The translations under genes and the position numbers were made by a program. DNA of 64,000 nucleotides from Clostridia bacterium (lineage in GTDB: Bacteria > Bacillota > Clostridia > Christensenellales > Aristaeellaceae). Under the pieces are notes generated by a model. It searched no databases. It was not told where the DNA came from and saw nothing but the letters and a program-made list of their open reading frames with translations. Below, in pieces: positions 8,401-16,256 of the stretch. The stretch lies in contig JAGBEX010000002.1 in the NCBI GenBank assembly GCA_017936765.1, forward strand, positions 45,500 through 109,499, read 5' to 3'. Within the stretch, counting starts at the first letter, position 1, and the number at the start of each line of letters is the position of its first letter.

Positions 8401-9816
8401 ATGTTGAAAAAGCTGCTTTGCTTCATCCTTTCCGCGCTGCTGCTGTGCGCTTGCCTGCCCGCCTCTGCCGAGGATGCAGCCTCGCCCTATGTGGACATCT
8501 GGATCGAGAACTCCGGCTACGGCACGCTGATCCTCTTTGCCGATGGCACGTCCATCATGACCTACTTCGACGATACCACCACCGAGTGCCATTGGGAGGT
8601 CACCGAGGAGGGTGCCAAATTCACCGACGGGCAATGGCTGAACTCCCCCATGGAGCTGCTGGACGAGAACACCCTCAGCGTGTCCAACGGCTGGGCAGTC
8701 TTTACCCGGCAGGGTGCGGAACCCTCCGGCGTGGAGCTGAACGCCACCCCCGTGGGCGATGAGGGCGCTCCCTTCTTCGGCACCTGGACGCTGGACAGCC
8801 TGAGCTTTGAGGGCGAAAGCTACAGCGCCGCCACCTTCGGCATGAACATGGTCATTACCCTCAACCAGGACGGCACCGCCGTCTCCCAGGAGGACACCCT
8901 GTCTGAAACCACCACCTGGTATGCAGAAAACGGCCATGCTGTGGTGGACGGCCTCCTGTTTTCCATCAACGCCGATGGCCAGCTGGTGGTGGAAGAAGAC
9001 GGCGCCATGATGATCTTCCAGCGGGGCGAAGGCGAATCCAGCAGCGAAGAACTCTCCGAAGAGGAAATGCTGCTGGCGCTGCTGGCCATGATGGATCAGC
9101 TGGACGCCGACGAGCAGGACCTCAGCGCCCTGCCGGAAGCATTGCAGGGCTTTGTGGGCGAATGGTACATGGTGTACACCGCCACCGGCGGCCTCACCGG
9201 CGACCTGCGCACCATGGGCGTCACCTGCACCCTGACCCTGTACGCCGATGGTACCGGCAGCATCGATTTCCCCACCTACGAGGATGCCACCTGGTATGAT
9301 GACGAGGGCATCGTCCGCTTTGGCGAAAGCGGTATGCCCATGACTCTGCTGGAAGGCGGCTTCCTGCAATACGGCTCGGAAATGGGCGGCTACATGATCT
9401 TCAGCCAGGACGAGCTGGCCGTGTTTGACCCCGCCAGCCTCGCCCCCGCCGCCGCACCCGCAGCCACCGAGGCTCCCGTTGCCCCCGCCGAGGTTTTCAC
9501 CTCCAACGAGGATTACCTGAACCGTCGCTTCGTCGCATCCTCCTACACCATGGCCGGGCAGACCTACGACGCCTCCACCCTGGGCGTGGAATACGCGCTT
9601 TTCTTCCGCGAGAACGGCACCTGCGATTTCACCCTGGCCGGTATGGAAATGCCCAATCTCCCCTGGGGACTGGATCAGGTGGCCGTTGGCCTGACAAAGG
9701 TGGACGCCTTTGCCATCAACTACTACGGCACCGCCTTCAACGCCGTGCCTACCCCCACCGGCTTCGACATGGACTACTACGGCAGCATGATGCTGCACTT
9801 TGTTCCCGCAGAATAA
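8401..9816 (+). CDS. Secreted or lipid-anchored protein of unknown function with repeated beta-rich units
   Basis: 471 residues. A signal peptide (KK, hydrophobic run to about residue 20) ends in LLLCACLPASA, so it could be a lipoprotein at Cys19 or be cut after ASA. The mature part appears to hold three or four lipocalin-like beta units, each beginning with a Trp/Tyr-rich strand (FFGTWTLDSLSF, FVGEWYMVYTATG, LNRRFVASSYTMAG) and followed by a glycine-rich 'NGTC/DGTG' strand. A Pro/Ala linker (APAAAPAATEAPVAPAE) lies before the last unit. AGGAGG precedes the ATG. No function is recognised. Confidence 0.8.
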   Translation: MLKKLLCFILSALLLCACLPASAEDAASPYVDIWIENSGYGTLILFADGTSIMTYFDDTTTECHWEVTEEGAKFTDGQWLNSPMELLDENTLSVSNGWAVFTRQGAEPSGVELNATPVGDEGAPFFGTWTLDSLSFEGESYSAATFGMNMVITLNQDGTAVSQEDTLSETTTWYAENGHAVVDGLLFSINADGQLVVEEDGAMMIFQRGEGESSSEELSEEEMLLALLAMMDQLDADEQDLSALPEALQGFVGEWYMVYTATGGLTGDLRTMGVTCTLTLYADGTGSIDFPTYEDATWYDDEGIVRFGESGMPMTLLEGGFLQYGSEMGGYMIFSQDELAVFDPASLAPAAAPAATEAPVAPAEVFTSNEDYLNRRFVASSYTMAGQTYDASTLGVEYALFFRENGTCDFTLAGMEMPNLPWGLDQVAVGLTKVDAFAINYYGTAFNAVPTPTGFDMDYYGSMMLHFVPAE

Positions 9817-9833
9817 ATGCTGAACAGCATACA

Positions 9834-9877
9834 AAAACGCCTCCGCATGACCGAAACCATGCGGAGGCGTTCTTTTG
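9834..9877. terminator. Bidirectional terminator between converging genes
   Basis: AACGCCTCCGCATG and its exact complement CATGCGGAGGCGTT enclose an 8-base loop. T-rich sequence follows on the plus strand and an A5 run precedes it, which gives U residues on the minus strand. It serves the secreted-protein gene and the carboxylesterase. Confidence 0.85.
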
Positions 9878-11404
9878 TTATTGATTTTTCAGGTAGGTCT
9901 CCAGCAGGAAGCGCTCCAGCTCGCTGGCCTCCCAGCGCTGAGGATTGGCGCTGTCCGCAAAGACCATCCAGGCGGGCTTGGCTGCGTCCAGCTCCGGCCA
10001 CAGGGGCAGGGTGTTGCCCTGGCTGTCCGTGCCATTGGGATCGCCGGTCTTGATGAAGTTCGCCCAGTAGTCGCACATCTGCCGCGCCAAGTCGTAGTGC
10101 TTGCCGGTGAAGGGACGCCAGCACTTGGCCAGGGTTTCGAAGAAGAACCACAGGTCAACGGAGTGGAAGGTGCCGGGGTTGTCCCAGCCGGGGATCTCGG
10201 CATCGAAATTGTAGGCATACAGCGGCTGAGCGATGCCCAGCTCCTTGTTCTTGCAGGCCGCTGCGCGGATGGCAAAGCCGATGGAGTGCATCAGGCCTTC
10301 CTGCTTGAGGCTCTCCTCCGTTGCCGGATGGCTGAAGAAGCCCAGCAGCTTCTCCGCCTCATCACCGCACAGCTCCTTGGCCAGGGCGGCCAGCTCTTCG
10401 TCATTCTTGGCCATGGGCGCGGCGGTGAACTCCGTGCTGGTCTGTCCCAGCATCACGGGGCATTGCACGCGCTCCGGATGGAGATACCACTCGTTGCTGC
10501 GATAGGTGCTGAATACGCCGTCCACCGTCTCGCCCCAACAGCCCCAGGGCCAGGTGAGGGACAGGTCCTCAATGGTGCGGGCGTCGATCTTCCGGGCTTC
10601 CTCCAGGGTCTTGACCCCCAGCGCCTCAAAGAAGCGCACGCCCTGGGCTTCCGCCTCCGCCATGCTGCGGGGGAAGAGACCCATCTTTGCCCCATAGGGC
10701 TGGGTGAAGGTGCCGCTCTCCACAATGGCGCGCTGGAACAGCCCCTTATTTTGAGGGCTGGTCATCTGGGCGCAGACGCTCATGCCGCCAGCGGATTGGC
10801 CGCCGATGGTGATGTTCTCCGGATCGCCGCCAAAGGCCGCGATGTTGCGCTTCACCCAGCGGGTGGCACACTGCTGATCCAGGAAGCCGAAATTGGCCGG
10901 AGCCTCCGGCTGCTGGGCGGTGATCTCCGGGTGGCACATGAAGCCGAACACATTCAGTCGATACCCCACCGTGACCACCACAATGCCGCGGCGGGCAAGG
11001 CGCTCGCCGTCAAACTCCATTTCGGTGGTGTTGCCCACCTGCAAGCCGCCGCCGAAGTACCACACATACACCGGCATGTTCTTGCGGCCATCCGCAGGCG
11101 CCCACACGTTCAAGTACAGGCAGTCCTCGCTCATGGGCAGCTCGGCATCCACCGCCCATTCCCGGGCGTAGATGTCCTTGGCCGGGTCACCGGCGCAGTT
11201 GGCCTGCATGGCAATGGGGCCAAACTCCGCCGCAAACAGCTCGCCCTCCCAGTCCGGGCAGGGCTGGGGCGCACGCCAGCGGTTCTCGCCAATGGGCTTG
11301 GCGGCAAAGGGAATCCCCTTATAGCTGGTGATCCGCGGATCCGCCGCCGGAATGCCCCGCACCCAACCATTCTCAACCTTCACTTTACGAATCAAATTGC
11401 TCAC
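9878..11404 (-). CDS. Type-B carboxylesterase
   Basis: 508 residues, the usual length of the family. The oxyanion-hole region is MPVYVWYFGGGLQVG, the nucleophile elbow is GGQSAGGMS, and the later acidic residue (TSTEFTA) and histidine (GTFHSVDLWFFFETL) complete the Ser-Glu-His triad. No signal peptide, so it would hydrolyse small intracellular esters, perhaps acetyl or feruloyl groups on imported oligosaccharides. The start is GTG with only a weak GGA upstream, so the N-terminus is uncertain. It follows the ABC permease genes on the same strand, suggesting one locus. Confidence 0.88.
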   Translation of the reverse strand: MSNLIRKVKVENGWVRGIPAADPRITSYKGIPFAAKPIGENRWRAPQPCPDWEGELFAAEFGPIAMQANCAGDPAKDIYAREWAVDAELPMSEDCLYLNVWAPADGRKNMPVYVWYFGGGLQVGNTTEMEFDGERLARRGIVVVTVGYRLNVFGFMCHPEITAQQPEAPANFGFLDQQCATRWVKRNIAAFGGDPENITIGGQSAGGMSVCAQMTSPQNKGLFQRAIVESGTFTQPYGAKMGLFPRSMAEAEAQGVRFFEALGVKTLEEARKIDARTIEDLSLTWPWGCWGETVDGVFSTYRSNEWYLHPERVQCPVMLGQTSTEFTAAPMAKNDEELAALAKELCGDEAEKLLGFFSHPATEESLKQEGLMHSIGFAIRAAACKNKELGIAQPLYAYNFDAEIPGWDNPGTFHSVDLWFFFETLAKCWRPFTGKHYDLARQMCDYWANFIKTGDPNGTDSQGNTLPLWPELDAAKPAWMVFADSANPQRWEASELERFLLETYLKNQ

Positions 11405-11572
11405 TCCATTTCAACAAGAAAAGCGGAACCCGGAATGTCGCCATTCCGAATTCCGCATTCCTGACTTCGGCCATCATCCGGCTTTACGCCGGACGCTGGC
11501 TACACTCGGTCATTGGCAAGCAATGACCTTCGTTAGTCGAGCCAAGGCTCTCCCTCCGATATGAATTCAGAA

Positions 11573-12493
11573 TTAGCCCTTCACGCCACCCAGCACCATG
11601 CCGGTAACGAAGTAGCGCTGCAGGAAGGGATACACCACCAGGATGGGCGCAGCGGACACAACGGTGATGGCGCAGCGAATGGTCACGGGGGTGGACTTCG
11701 TTGCGTTGACCAATGCATCGGCCGATGTGTTGGCTGCGTTCATGCTTTGCATGGATGTAGCCAGCTTCATCTTCAGCAGATACTGCAGGGTGTACAGGTT
11801 CTTCTTGCTGCCGTTGTACAGCTGGGTGTCGAACCACTGGTTCCAGCTGCCCACAGCCACGAACAGAGCCACCGTGGCCAGCACGGGGGTACACAGCGGG
11901 AAGATGATCTGCCAGAAGATGCGCAGGTCGTTGGCGCCGTCGATACGGGCGGATTCCGCCAGCGCCTCGGGCAGGCCGTTGATGTAGGTGCGGATCACGA
12001 TCATGTTGAAGCAGGAGAACATGGTGGGAATGATGTATACCCAGAAGGTCTTACTCAGCTTCAGCGTTCTGGAGATCAGCAGATAGTTGGGGATCAGGCC
12101 CGCGTTGACGTACATGGTCAGCACCATCACCAGGGTGATGAAGCCGCGCAGCACATACTCCTTGCGGCTCAGGGTGAAGGCCAGCATGGAGGTCAGGATC
12201 ACATTGAGGATGGTGGTGATCACCGTACGGGACACGGAGATAAAGAATGCGTTGAAGATCTGCTCGTCGCTGAGCAGGGACTTATAGGCCTCGGTGCTGA
12301 ACACGCGGGGCCAGATGCCGATGCCGCCGCGCACAGCGTCCGTACCATCGTTAAAGGAGATGGCCACGGTGTTCAGCACGGGGTACAGGGTGATAAGCAT
12401 CAGCAGGCAGAGGATCGCGCCGTTGACAAGAGGGAACACAACGTCCCGCTTCTGGCCAGGCTTCTTCACTTTTTTCAAAGTCGCAGCAGTCAC
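11573..12493 (-). CDS. Carbohydrate ABC transporter permease (LplC/YtcP type)
   Basis: 306 residues with six predicted membrane helices and the CUT1 EAA loop (EALAESARIDGANDLRIFWQIIFPL), which contacts the ATPase. It ends in GGVKG, as this subfamily typically does. The start is GTG, supported by GGAGG 8 bases upstream. It is the third gene of a binding protein-permease-permease operon and lacks its own ATPase, so it would use a shared msmX-type ATPase such as those at 20.7 or 25.1 kb. The substrate is probably an oligosaccharide. Confidence 0.92.
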   Translation of the reverse strand: MTAATLKKVKKPGQKRDVVFPLVNGAILCLLMLITLYPVLNTVAISFNDGTDAVRGGIGIWPRVFSTEAYKSLLSDEQIFNAFFISVSRTVITTILNVILTSMLAFTLSRKEYVLRGFITLVMVLTMYVNAGLIPNYLLISRTLKLSKTFWVYIIPTMFSCFNMIVIRTYINGLPEALAESARIDGANDLRIFWQIIFPLCTPVLATVALFVAVGSWNQWFDTQLYNGSKKNLYTLQYLLKMKLATSMQSMNAANTSADALVNATKSTPVTIRCAITVVSAAPILVVYPFLQRYFVTGMVLGGVKG

Positions 12494-12506
12494 AAGACAT
12501 CCCTCC

Positions 12507-13460
12507 TTAAATCAAAGTATCTTCGTCCAGCTTCTTGGCAATAAAGTTAGCCGCAAACAGCAGGACGATAGCCACCAGGCTCTTGAACATACCGGCAGCA
12601 ATGGCGCGGCCAAACTTGCCGTTGGAAATACCGTATTCCATCACGAACACGTCGATGGTACGGGAGTAATCGTACACTTGGGGGTTGCCCAGCAGATACT
12701 GCAGCTCGAAGCCGGCCTCCATCAGGTGACCGATGTTCATGATCAGCAGCACCACGAAGGTGGACTTGATGCCGGGCAGCGTAACGTGGAGAATTCTCTT
12801 GAAGCGGCCAGCACCGTCGATGGCGGCAGCCTCGTAGAGGGTGGGGTCGATGGAGGTCATGGTGGAAATATAGATGATGGAGTTCCAGCCAACTTCCTTC
12901 CACACATTGATGACACCTACCAGCGGCCAGAAATACTTGCCTTCACCCAGGAAGAAGACGGGTTCGTCCACGACGCCCAGCTTGATCAGGGTGGTGTTGA
13001 TGATACCGTTGCTGATGAACATGTTCTGTGCCATGCCCACAACGATAACCATCGACAGGAAGTGCGGCAGATAGGTAACCGTTTGCACGGTGCGCTTGAA
13101 CCAGCGGGTACGGACCTCGTTCAGCAGAATGGCCAGCAGAATGGAGGACAGCGTGCCGAAGATGAGGTTGATCAGGCTCATGGCCAGGGTGTTGCGGATG
13201 CTCAGCAAAAAGTCTTCGCGGCCGAAAAGCCATGCAAAGTTTTCAAAGCCGATCCAGTCGGCGCCCTTTTTGATGGTGTTCAGGTCGAGGTTCTGGAACG
13301 CATAGCGCCAGCCCCACATGGGATAGTAGTTAAACAAAAAAACGTACAGAAGCATCGGGACGGACATGAGCAGCAGATACTTCTGTTCCCATAGCGTATG
13401 CCACAGGTTTTTCTTTTTCCTGGGTGCAAGCACCTGGTTATTGACAACCGATTTGTTCAT
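12507..13460 (-). CDS. Carbohydrate ABC transporter permease (LplB type)
   Basis: 317 residues. After a cytoplasmic N-terminus (about 25 residues) come six membrane helices, the first being YLLLMSVPMLLYVFLFNYYPM. The EAA loop YEAAAIDGAGRFKRILHVTLPGI is intact. It is the partner of the LplC-type permease 13 bases downstream, and together they form the membrane channel of a CUT1 importer. AGGGG precedes the ATG. A strong hairpin separates it from the upstream binding-protein gene. Confidence 0.93.
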   Translation of the reverse strand: MNKSVVNNQVLAPRKKKNLWHTLWEQKYLLLMSVPMLLYVFLFNYYPMWGWRYAFQNLDLNTIKKGADWIGFENFAWLFGREDFLLSIRNTLAMSLINLIFGTLSSILLAILLNEVRTRWFKRTVQTVTYLPHFLSMVIVVGMAQNMFISNGIINTTLIKLGVVDEPVFFLGEGKYFWPLVGVINVWKEVGWNSIIYISTMTSIDPTLYEAAAIDGAGRFKRILHVTLPGIKSTFVVLLIMNIGHLMEAGFELQYLLGNPQVYDYSRTIDVFVMEYGISNGKFGRAIAAGMFKSLVAIVLLFAANFIAKKLDEDTLI

Positions 13461-13477
13461 GATCCTGTCCCCTCTCG

Positions 13478-13511
13478 AAAAACCATGGGGAGAGGAAACC
13501 TCTCCCCATGG
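13478..13511 (-). terminator. Partial terminator between binding protein and permease genes
   Basis: On the minus strand, CCATGGGGAGAGG pairs perfectly with CCTCTCCCCATGG over a short loop, and TTTTT follows. It lies just after the binding-protein stop and before the permease RBS. Such hairpins commonly allow excess binding-protein mRNA by stopping or protecting most transcripts. Confidence 0.75.
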
Positions 13512-13526
13512 CGTGAAAGTTGTAAA

Positions 13527-15158
13527 TTACTTGCCGATCAGCTTGTTAACTTCGTTCTGCATATGCTCGTCGTGCACGGCAGCGCTGGGAGCGATCTTCT
13601 CAACGAAGGCGTTCCAGATGGAGTCGAACTCGGCATCGTCAGCAGCCATGATCAGCTTGGGCAGCTCCTGATCCTGGATCAGCAGGAAGTCGTCATAGTC
13701 GTCCTGGATGGGAGACTTGTCGATCTGCCAAGCCTCGCCCCAAGGAGCCAGCTCGCAGGGAGGATTGAAGAAGTCGGCGGGACGGCTGTAGCCATAGGCG
13801 CCCAGGAAGGCCTGGTCGTACTCGTTCAGCTTCAGAGACTTGAAGATTTCAGCCTGCTGGTCGGGAGCCCAAGCATTGCCGTCATCCATGGTGCCCTGCT
13901 TCTTGGGCAGAGACTCCCAGATAGCGAAGGCCTGGTTGGCGTTCTTCCAAGCGGCGTTGGCACGGTTCTCGTACTGTTCCTTGGTCATCAGCATACGGCC
14001 GTTCTCAACATAGTAGTCTTCGCCTTCGATGCCCCACTGCAGGATCTTCTGCCATTCGTCGGACAGCAGGGTCTCATACAGCTGGATCATACGCTCGGGA
14101 TATTCGCAGTTCACGGAGATGCCAGCGCCACGGTCCTTGTTGGGCACAGCGCCGTTCAGATACTGCTCGGAGATGGTGCCCAGGCCATAAGCCTCGTCAT
14201 ACACCAGGGGCAGAGCGATGTAGGTGTTCTTGTACATCTTGGCGTCGGTCAGAGCAGCGGTGGCAGTGCCGAAGTCCCAAGTCTGGTCGAACATGCCCAG
14301 CACGGTGCCGCTGGACAGCTTGGCGATGTACTGGTCATAGTTCATCACGAAGGTGTCCTTGTTGATCAGGCCCTTGTTGAACATTTCGTTCAGCTTCTTG
14401 TAGTAGGGCTTAGCATAATCCTTGTTGATGAAGGTCTCAACCTTGGCAGTCTCGCGGTCGATGAAGACTTCGCCTTCGTTGGGCTGGCCCATCAGGTGCT
14501 GCACGGGGTTGATCAGGCAGAAGTGACGCCAGCCTTCGCACAGGATGGCAAAGCCTTCATAAGCAGCGCCATTCTCGTTGGTGGGGTTGGCAGCGATGAA
14601 CTTCTCGATCACGTCGAAGTACTGGTCCAGAGTCTTGATCTGGGGATAGCCAGCCCACTCCAGAACCTGCTTCTGCAGGAAGAAAGCGGGGCCGTTGCAC
14701 TCCAGGGTGATGATGTCGTTGTAGTTGATGCCGTAGTTGGGGATGATGTACAGGGCGTCTTCGCCGTTCTCATCCTTGGTCACCACGTCGTCGTACACCT
14801 TCTGCACGTGAGCGTACAGGTTGGGGGTCTTCTCCTCGGTGATGTAGGGCAGCAGGTTGATCAGAGCGCCGGCGTTGATCAGCTTCTCAGCAGAGTTGCC
14901 GCCGTCGAACAGATCAGGGTAATCTTCGCCCATCAGCTTGGTGCCCAGGGTCTCGTCCAGGTCGCCAGCCAGGAATTCGAACTCGAACTTGATGCCGAGT
15001 TCTTCTTCGATCTTCTTGTAGATCTTGTTGTCGTTGGTGGGCTGATCCAGGGGATTGCCAACGAACATGGTGACGGTGATGGTGTCATCGGCCATGGCAA
15101 AGCTGCACATGGACAAAACCATAACCAGCGTCAGAATACCAGCCAGGAACTTCTTCAT
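13527..15158 (-). CDS. Extracellular solute-binding protein of a CUT1 sugar ABC transporter
   Basis: 543 residues. The signal peptide (MKKFLAGILTLVMVLSMCSFAMADD) has Met before its only Cys, so it does not fit a lipobox; cleavage after AMA is more likely. The mature protein has the LplA/YtcQ-like pattern: a first lobe with YKKIEEELGIKFEFEF, a hinge, and aromatic-rich binding segments (EGWRHFCLINPVQHL). It should deliver an oligosaccharide to the two permeases encoded downstream. GGAGG precedes the ATG and a promoter lies about 55 bases upstream. It is the first gene of the operon, divergent from an AraC regulator. Confidence 0.92.
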   Translation of the reverse strand: MKKFLAGILTLVMVLSMCSFAMADDTITVTMFVGNPLDQPTNDNKIYKKIEEELGIKFEFEFLAGDLDETLGTKLMGEDYPDLFDGGNSAEKLINAGALINLLPYITEEKTPNLYAHVQKVYDDVVTKDENGEDALYIIPNYGINYNDIITLECNGPAFFLQKQVLEWAGYPQIKTLDQYFDVIEKFIAANPTNENGAAYEGFAILCEGWRHFCLINPVQHLMGQPNEGEVFIDRETAKVETFINKDYAKPYYKKLNEMFNKGLINKDTFVMNYDQYIAKLSSGTVLGMFDQTWDFGTATAALTDAKMYKNTYIALPLVYDEAYGLGTISEQYLNGAVPNKDRGAGISVNCEYPERMIQLYETLLSDEWQKILQWGIEGEDYYVENGRMLMTKEQYENRANAAWKNANQAFAIWESLPKKQGTMDDGNAWAPDQQAEIFKSLKLNEYDQAFLGAYGYSRPADFFNPPCELAPWGEAWQIDKSPIQDDYDDFLLIQDQELPKLIMAADDAEFDSIWNAFVEKIAPSAAVHDEHMQNEVNKLIGK

Positions 15159-15209
15159 GGTTTCGTGCCTCCAATTTTTTATTTGGGAAATCTTTTCCCG
15201 TTTGAGACA

Positions 15210-15238
15210 ATTATAGGGCTGTCAAAAAATATCTGCAA
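15210..15238 (-). promoter_or_regulatory. Promoter of the sugar ABC operon
   Basis: On the minus strand, TTGCAG and TATAAT are 17 bases apart, with the -10 about 52 bases before the binding-protein ATG. The weak -35 fits an activator-dependent promoter, as expected beside a divergent AraC gene. Confidence 0.6.
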
Positions 15239-15379
15239 TGCCTAAACTAATTTCTTTTGGGACAAATATATCCTTTCTCTTTACTCTGCCAAGCATTTCG
15301 TGTACACTAACAATGAAGTCATTTGTTAGCATCGTTTTTTGAAATCGTTACCACCGCAATTTGGAGGGAGGCGCAACTT

Positions 15380-16210
15380 TTGTCCACCGTATTCTACGAG
15401 CAGCGATCCGAGAATGAATTTATCGGTATCATCTGCGACCATCCATTCCCCGCCCACGTGCATGACCCTGCAGAAATTGTCTGTCTCACCTCCGGCTACC
15501 TGGAGATGACCATTGCGGGCAAAAAGTGTCGTCTCATGCCCGGCGACATCGCCGTGGTTTTTCCGGCCATTCCGCATAGCTACGACGTAGTGTCCGAGGG
15601 TGTTCAGGGCCTGACGCTGATCTTCTCCCCCGACACGATTTCCGAGTTCAGCCGCACCTTCCGCACCATGGTGCCGGTGAATCCCCTGCTACTGAAGAAG
15701 GACAAGCCCAGCGAGATCAACGTGATCATCCGCAACCTGATGAAGCTTTCCACCCTGGAGTCTTCCCCGCTGAAGCTGGGCTATCTGCACCTGTTCCTGG
15801 CGTATCTGTTCACCAGCCTCACCCTGCAGCCCATTGAAAAGCACATCCACTCTGGGCTGAGCTACCAGGTGCTGCACTACATCTCCGAGCATTTCACCGA
15901 GCCGCTCTCGCTGGAAAGCACCGCCCATGCCCTGGGCATCAGCCGCATCCACCTGAGCCACATCTTCTCCCAGCAGCTGCACATCAATTTCCGGCAGTAC
16001 ATCAATACCCTGCGCATCGACCGTGCCTGCGCCCTTTTGCGGGATCCCACCTATTCCATCTCCCAGATCGCCTACCTGTGCGGCTATGGCAACCCCCGCA
16101 CCTTCCACCGCGCCTTCCTGGCGCAGTGCAATATGCCCCCGAACCAATACCGCGCCAAGCTGAACATCTATAACGATGAGGATGCGCTGCTCCCGGAGGG
16201 AGAAGAGTAA
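15380..16210 (+). CDS. AraC family transcriptional regulator (cupin + HTH)
   Basis: 276 residues from a TTG start, chosen because GGAGGGAGG lies 8 bases upstream; an upstream in-frame TTG at 15323 has no clear RBS. Residues about 15-90 form an AraC cupin sensor (HVHDPAEIVCLTSGYLEM and MPGDIAVVFPAIPHSY). The C-terminal 100 residues hold the paired HTH: SLESTAHALGISRIHLSHIFSQ and SISQIAYLCGYGNPRTFHRAF. It is divergent from the ABC operon and most probably activates it when its sugar is bound. Confidence 0.92.
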   Translation: MSTVFYEQRSENEFIGIICDHPFPAHVHDPAEIVCLTSGYLEMTIAGKKCRLMPGDIAVVFPAIPHSYDVVSEGVQGLTLIFSPDTISEFSRTFRTMVPVNPLLLKKDKPSEINVIIRNLMKLSTLESSPLKLGYLHLFLAYLFTSLTLQPIEKHIHSGLSYQVLHYISEHFTEPLSLESTAHALGISRIHLSHIFSQQLHINFRQYINTLRIDRACALLRDPTYSISQIAYLCGYGNPRTFHRAFLAQCNMPPNQYRAKLNIYNDEDALLPEGEE

Positions 16211-16212
16211 CA

Positions 16213-16246
16213 CAAAAGGCTGTCCAAGCTCGGACAGCCTTTTGCT
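16213..16246. terminator. Bidirectional terminator between araC-type gene and GH3
   Basis: AAAAGGCTGTCC and GGACAGCCTTTT enclose AAGCTC; T-rich on the plus side, A4 on the other. It separates two converging genes. Confidence 0.85.
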
Positions 16247-16256
16247 TTATCCAACT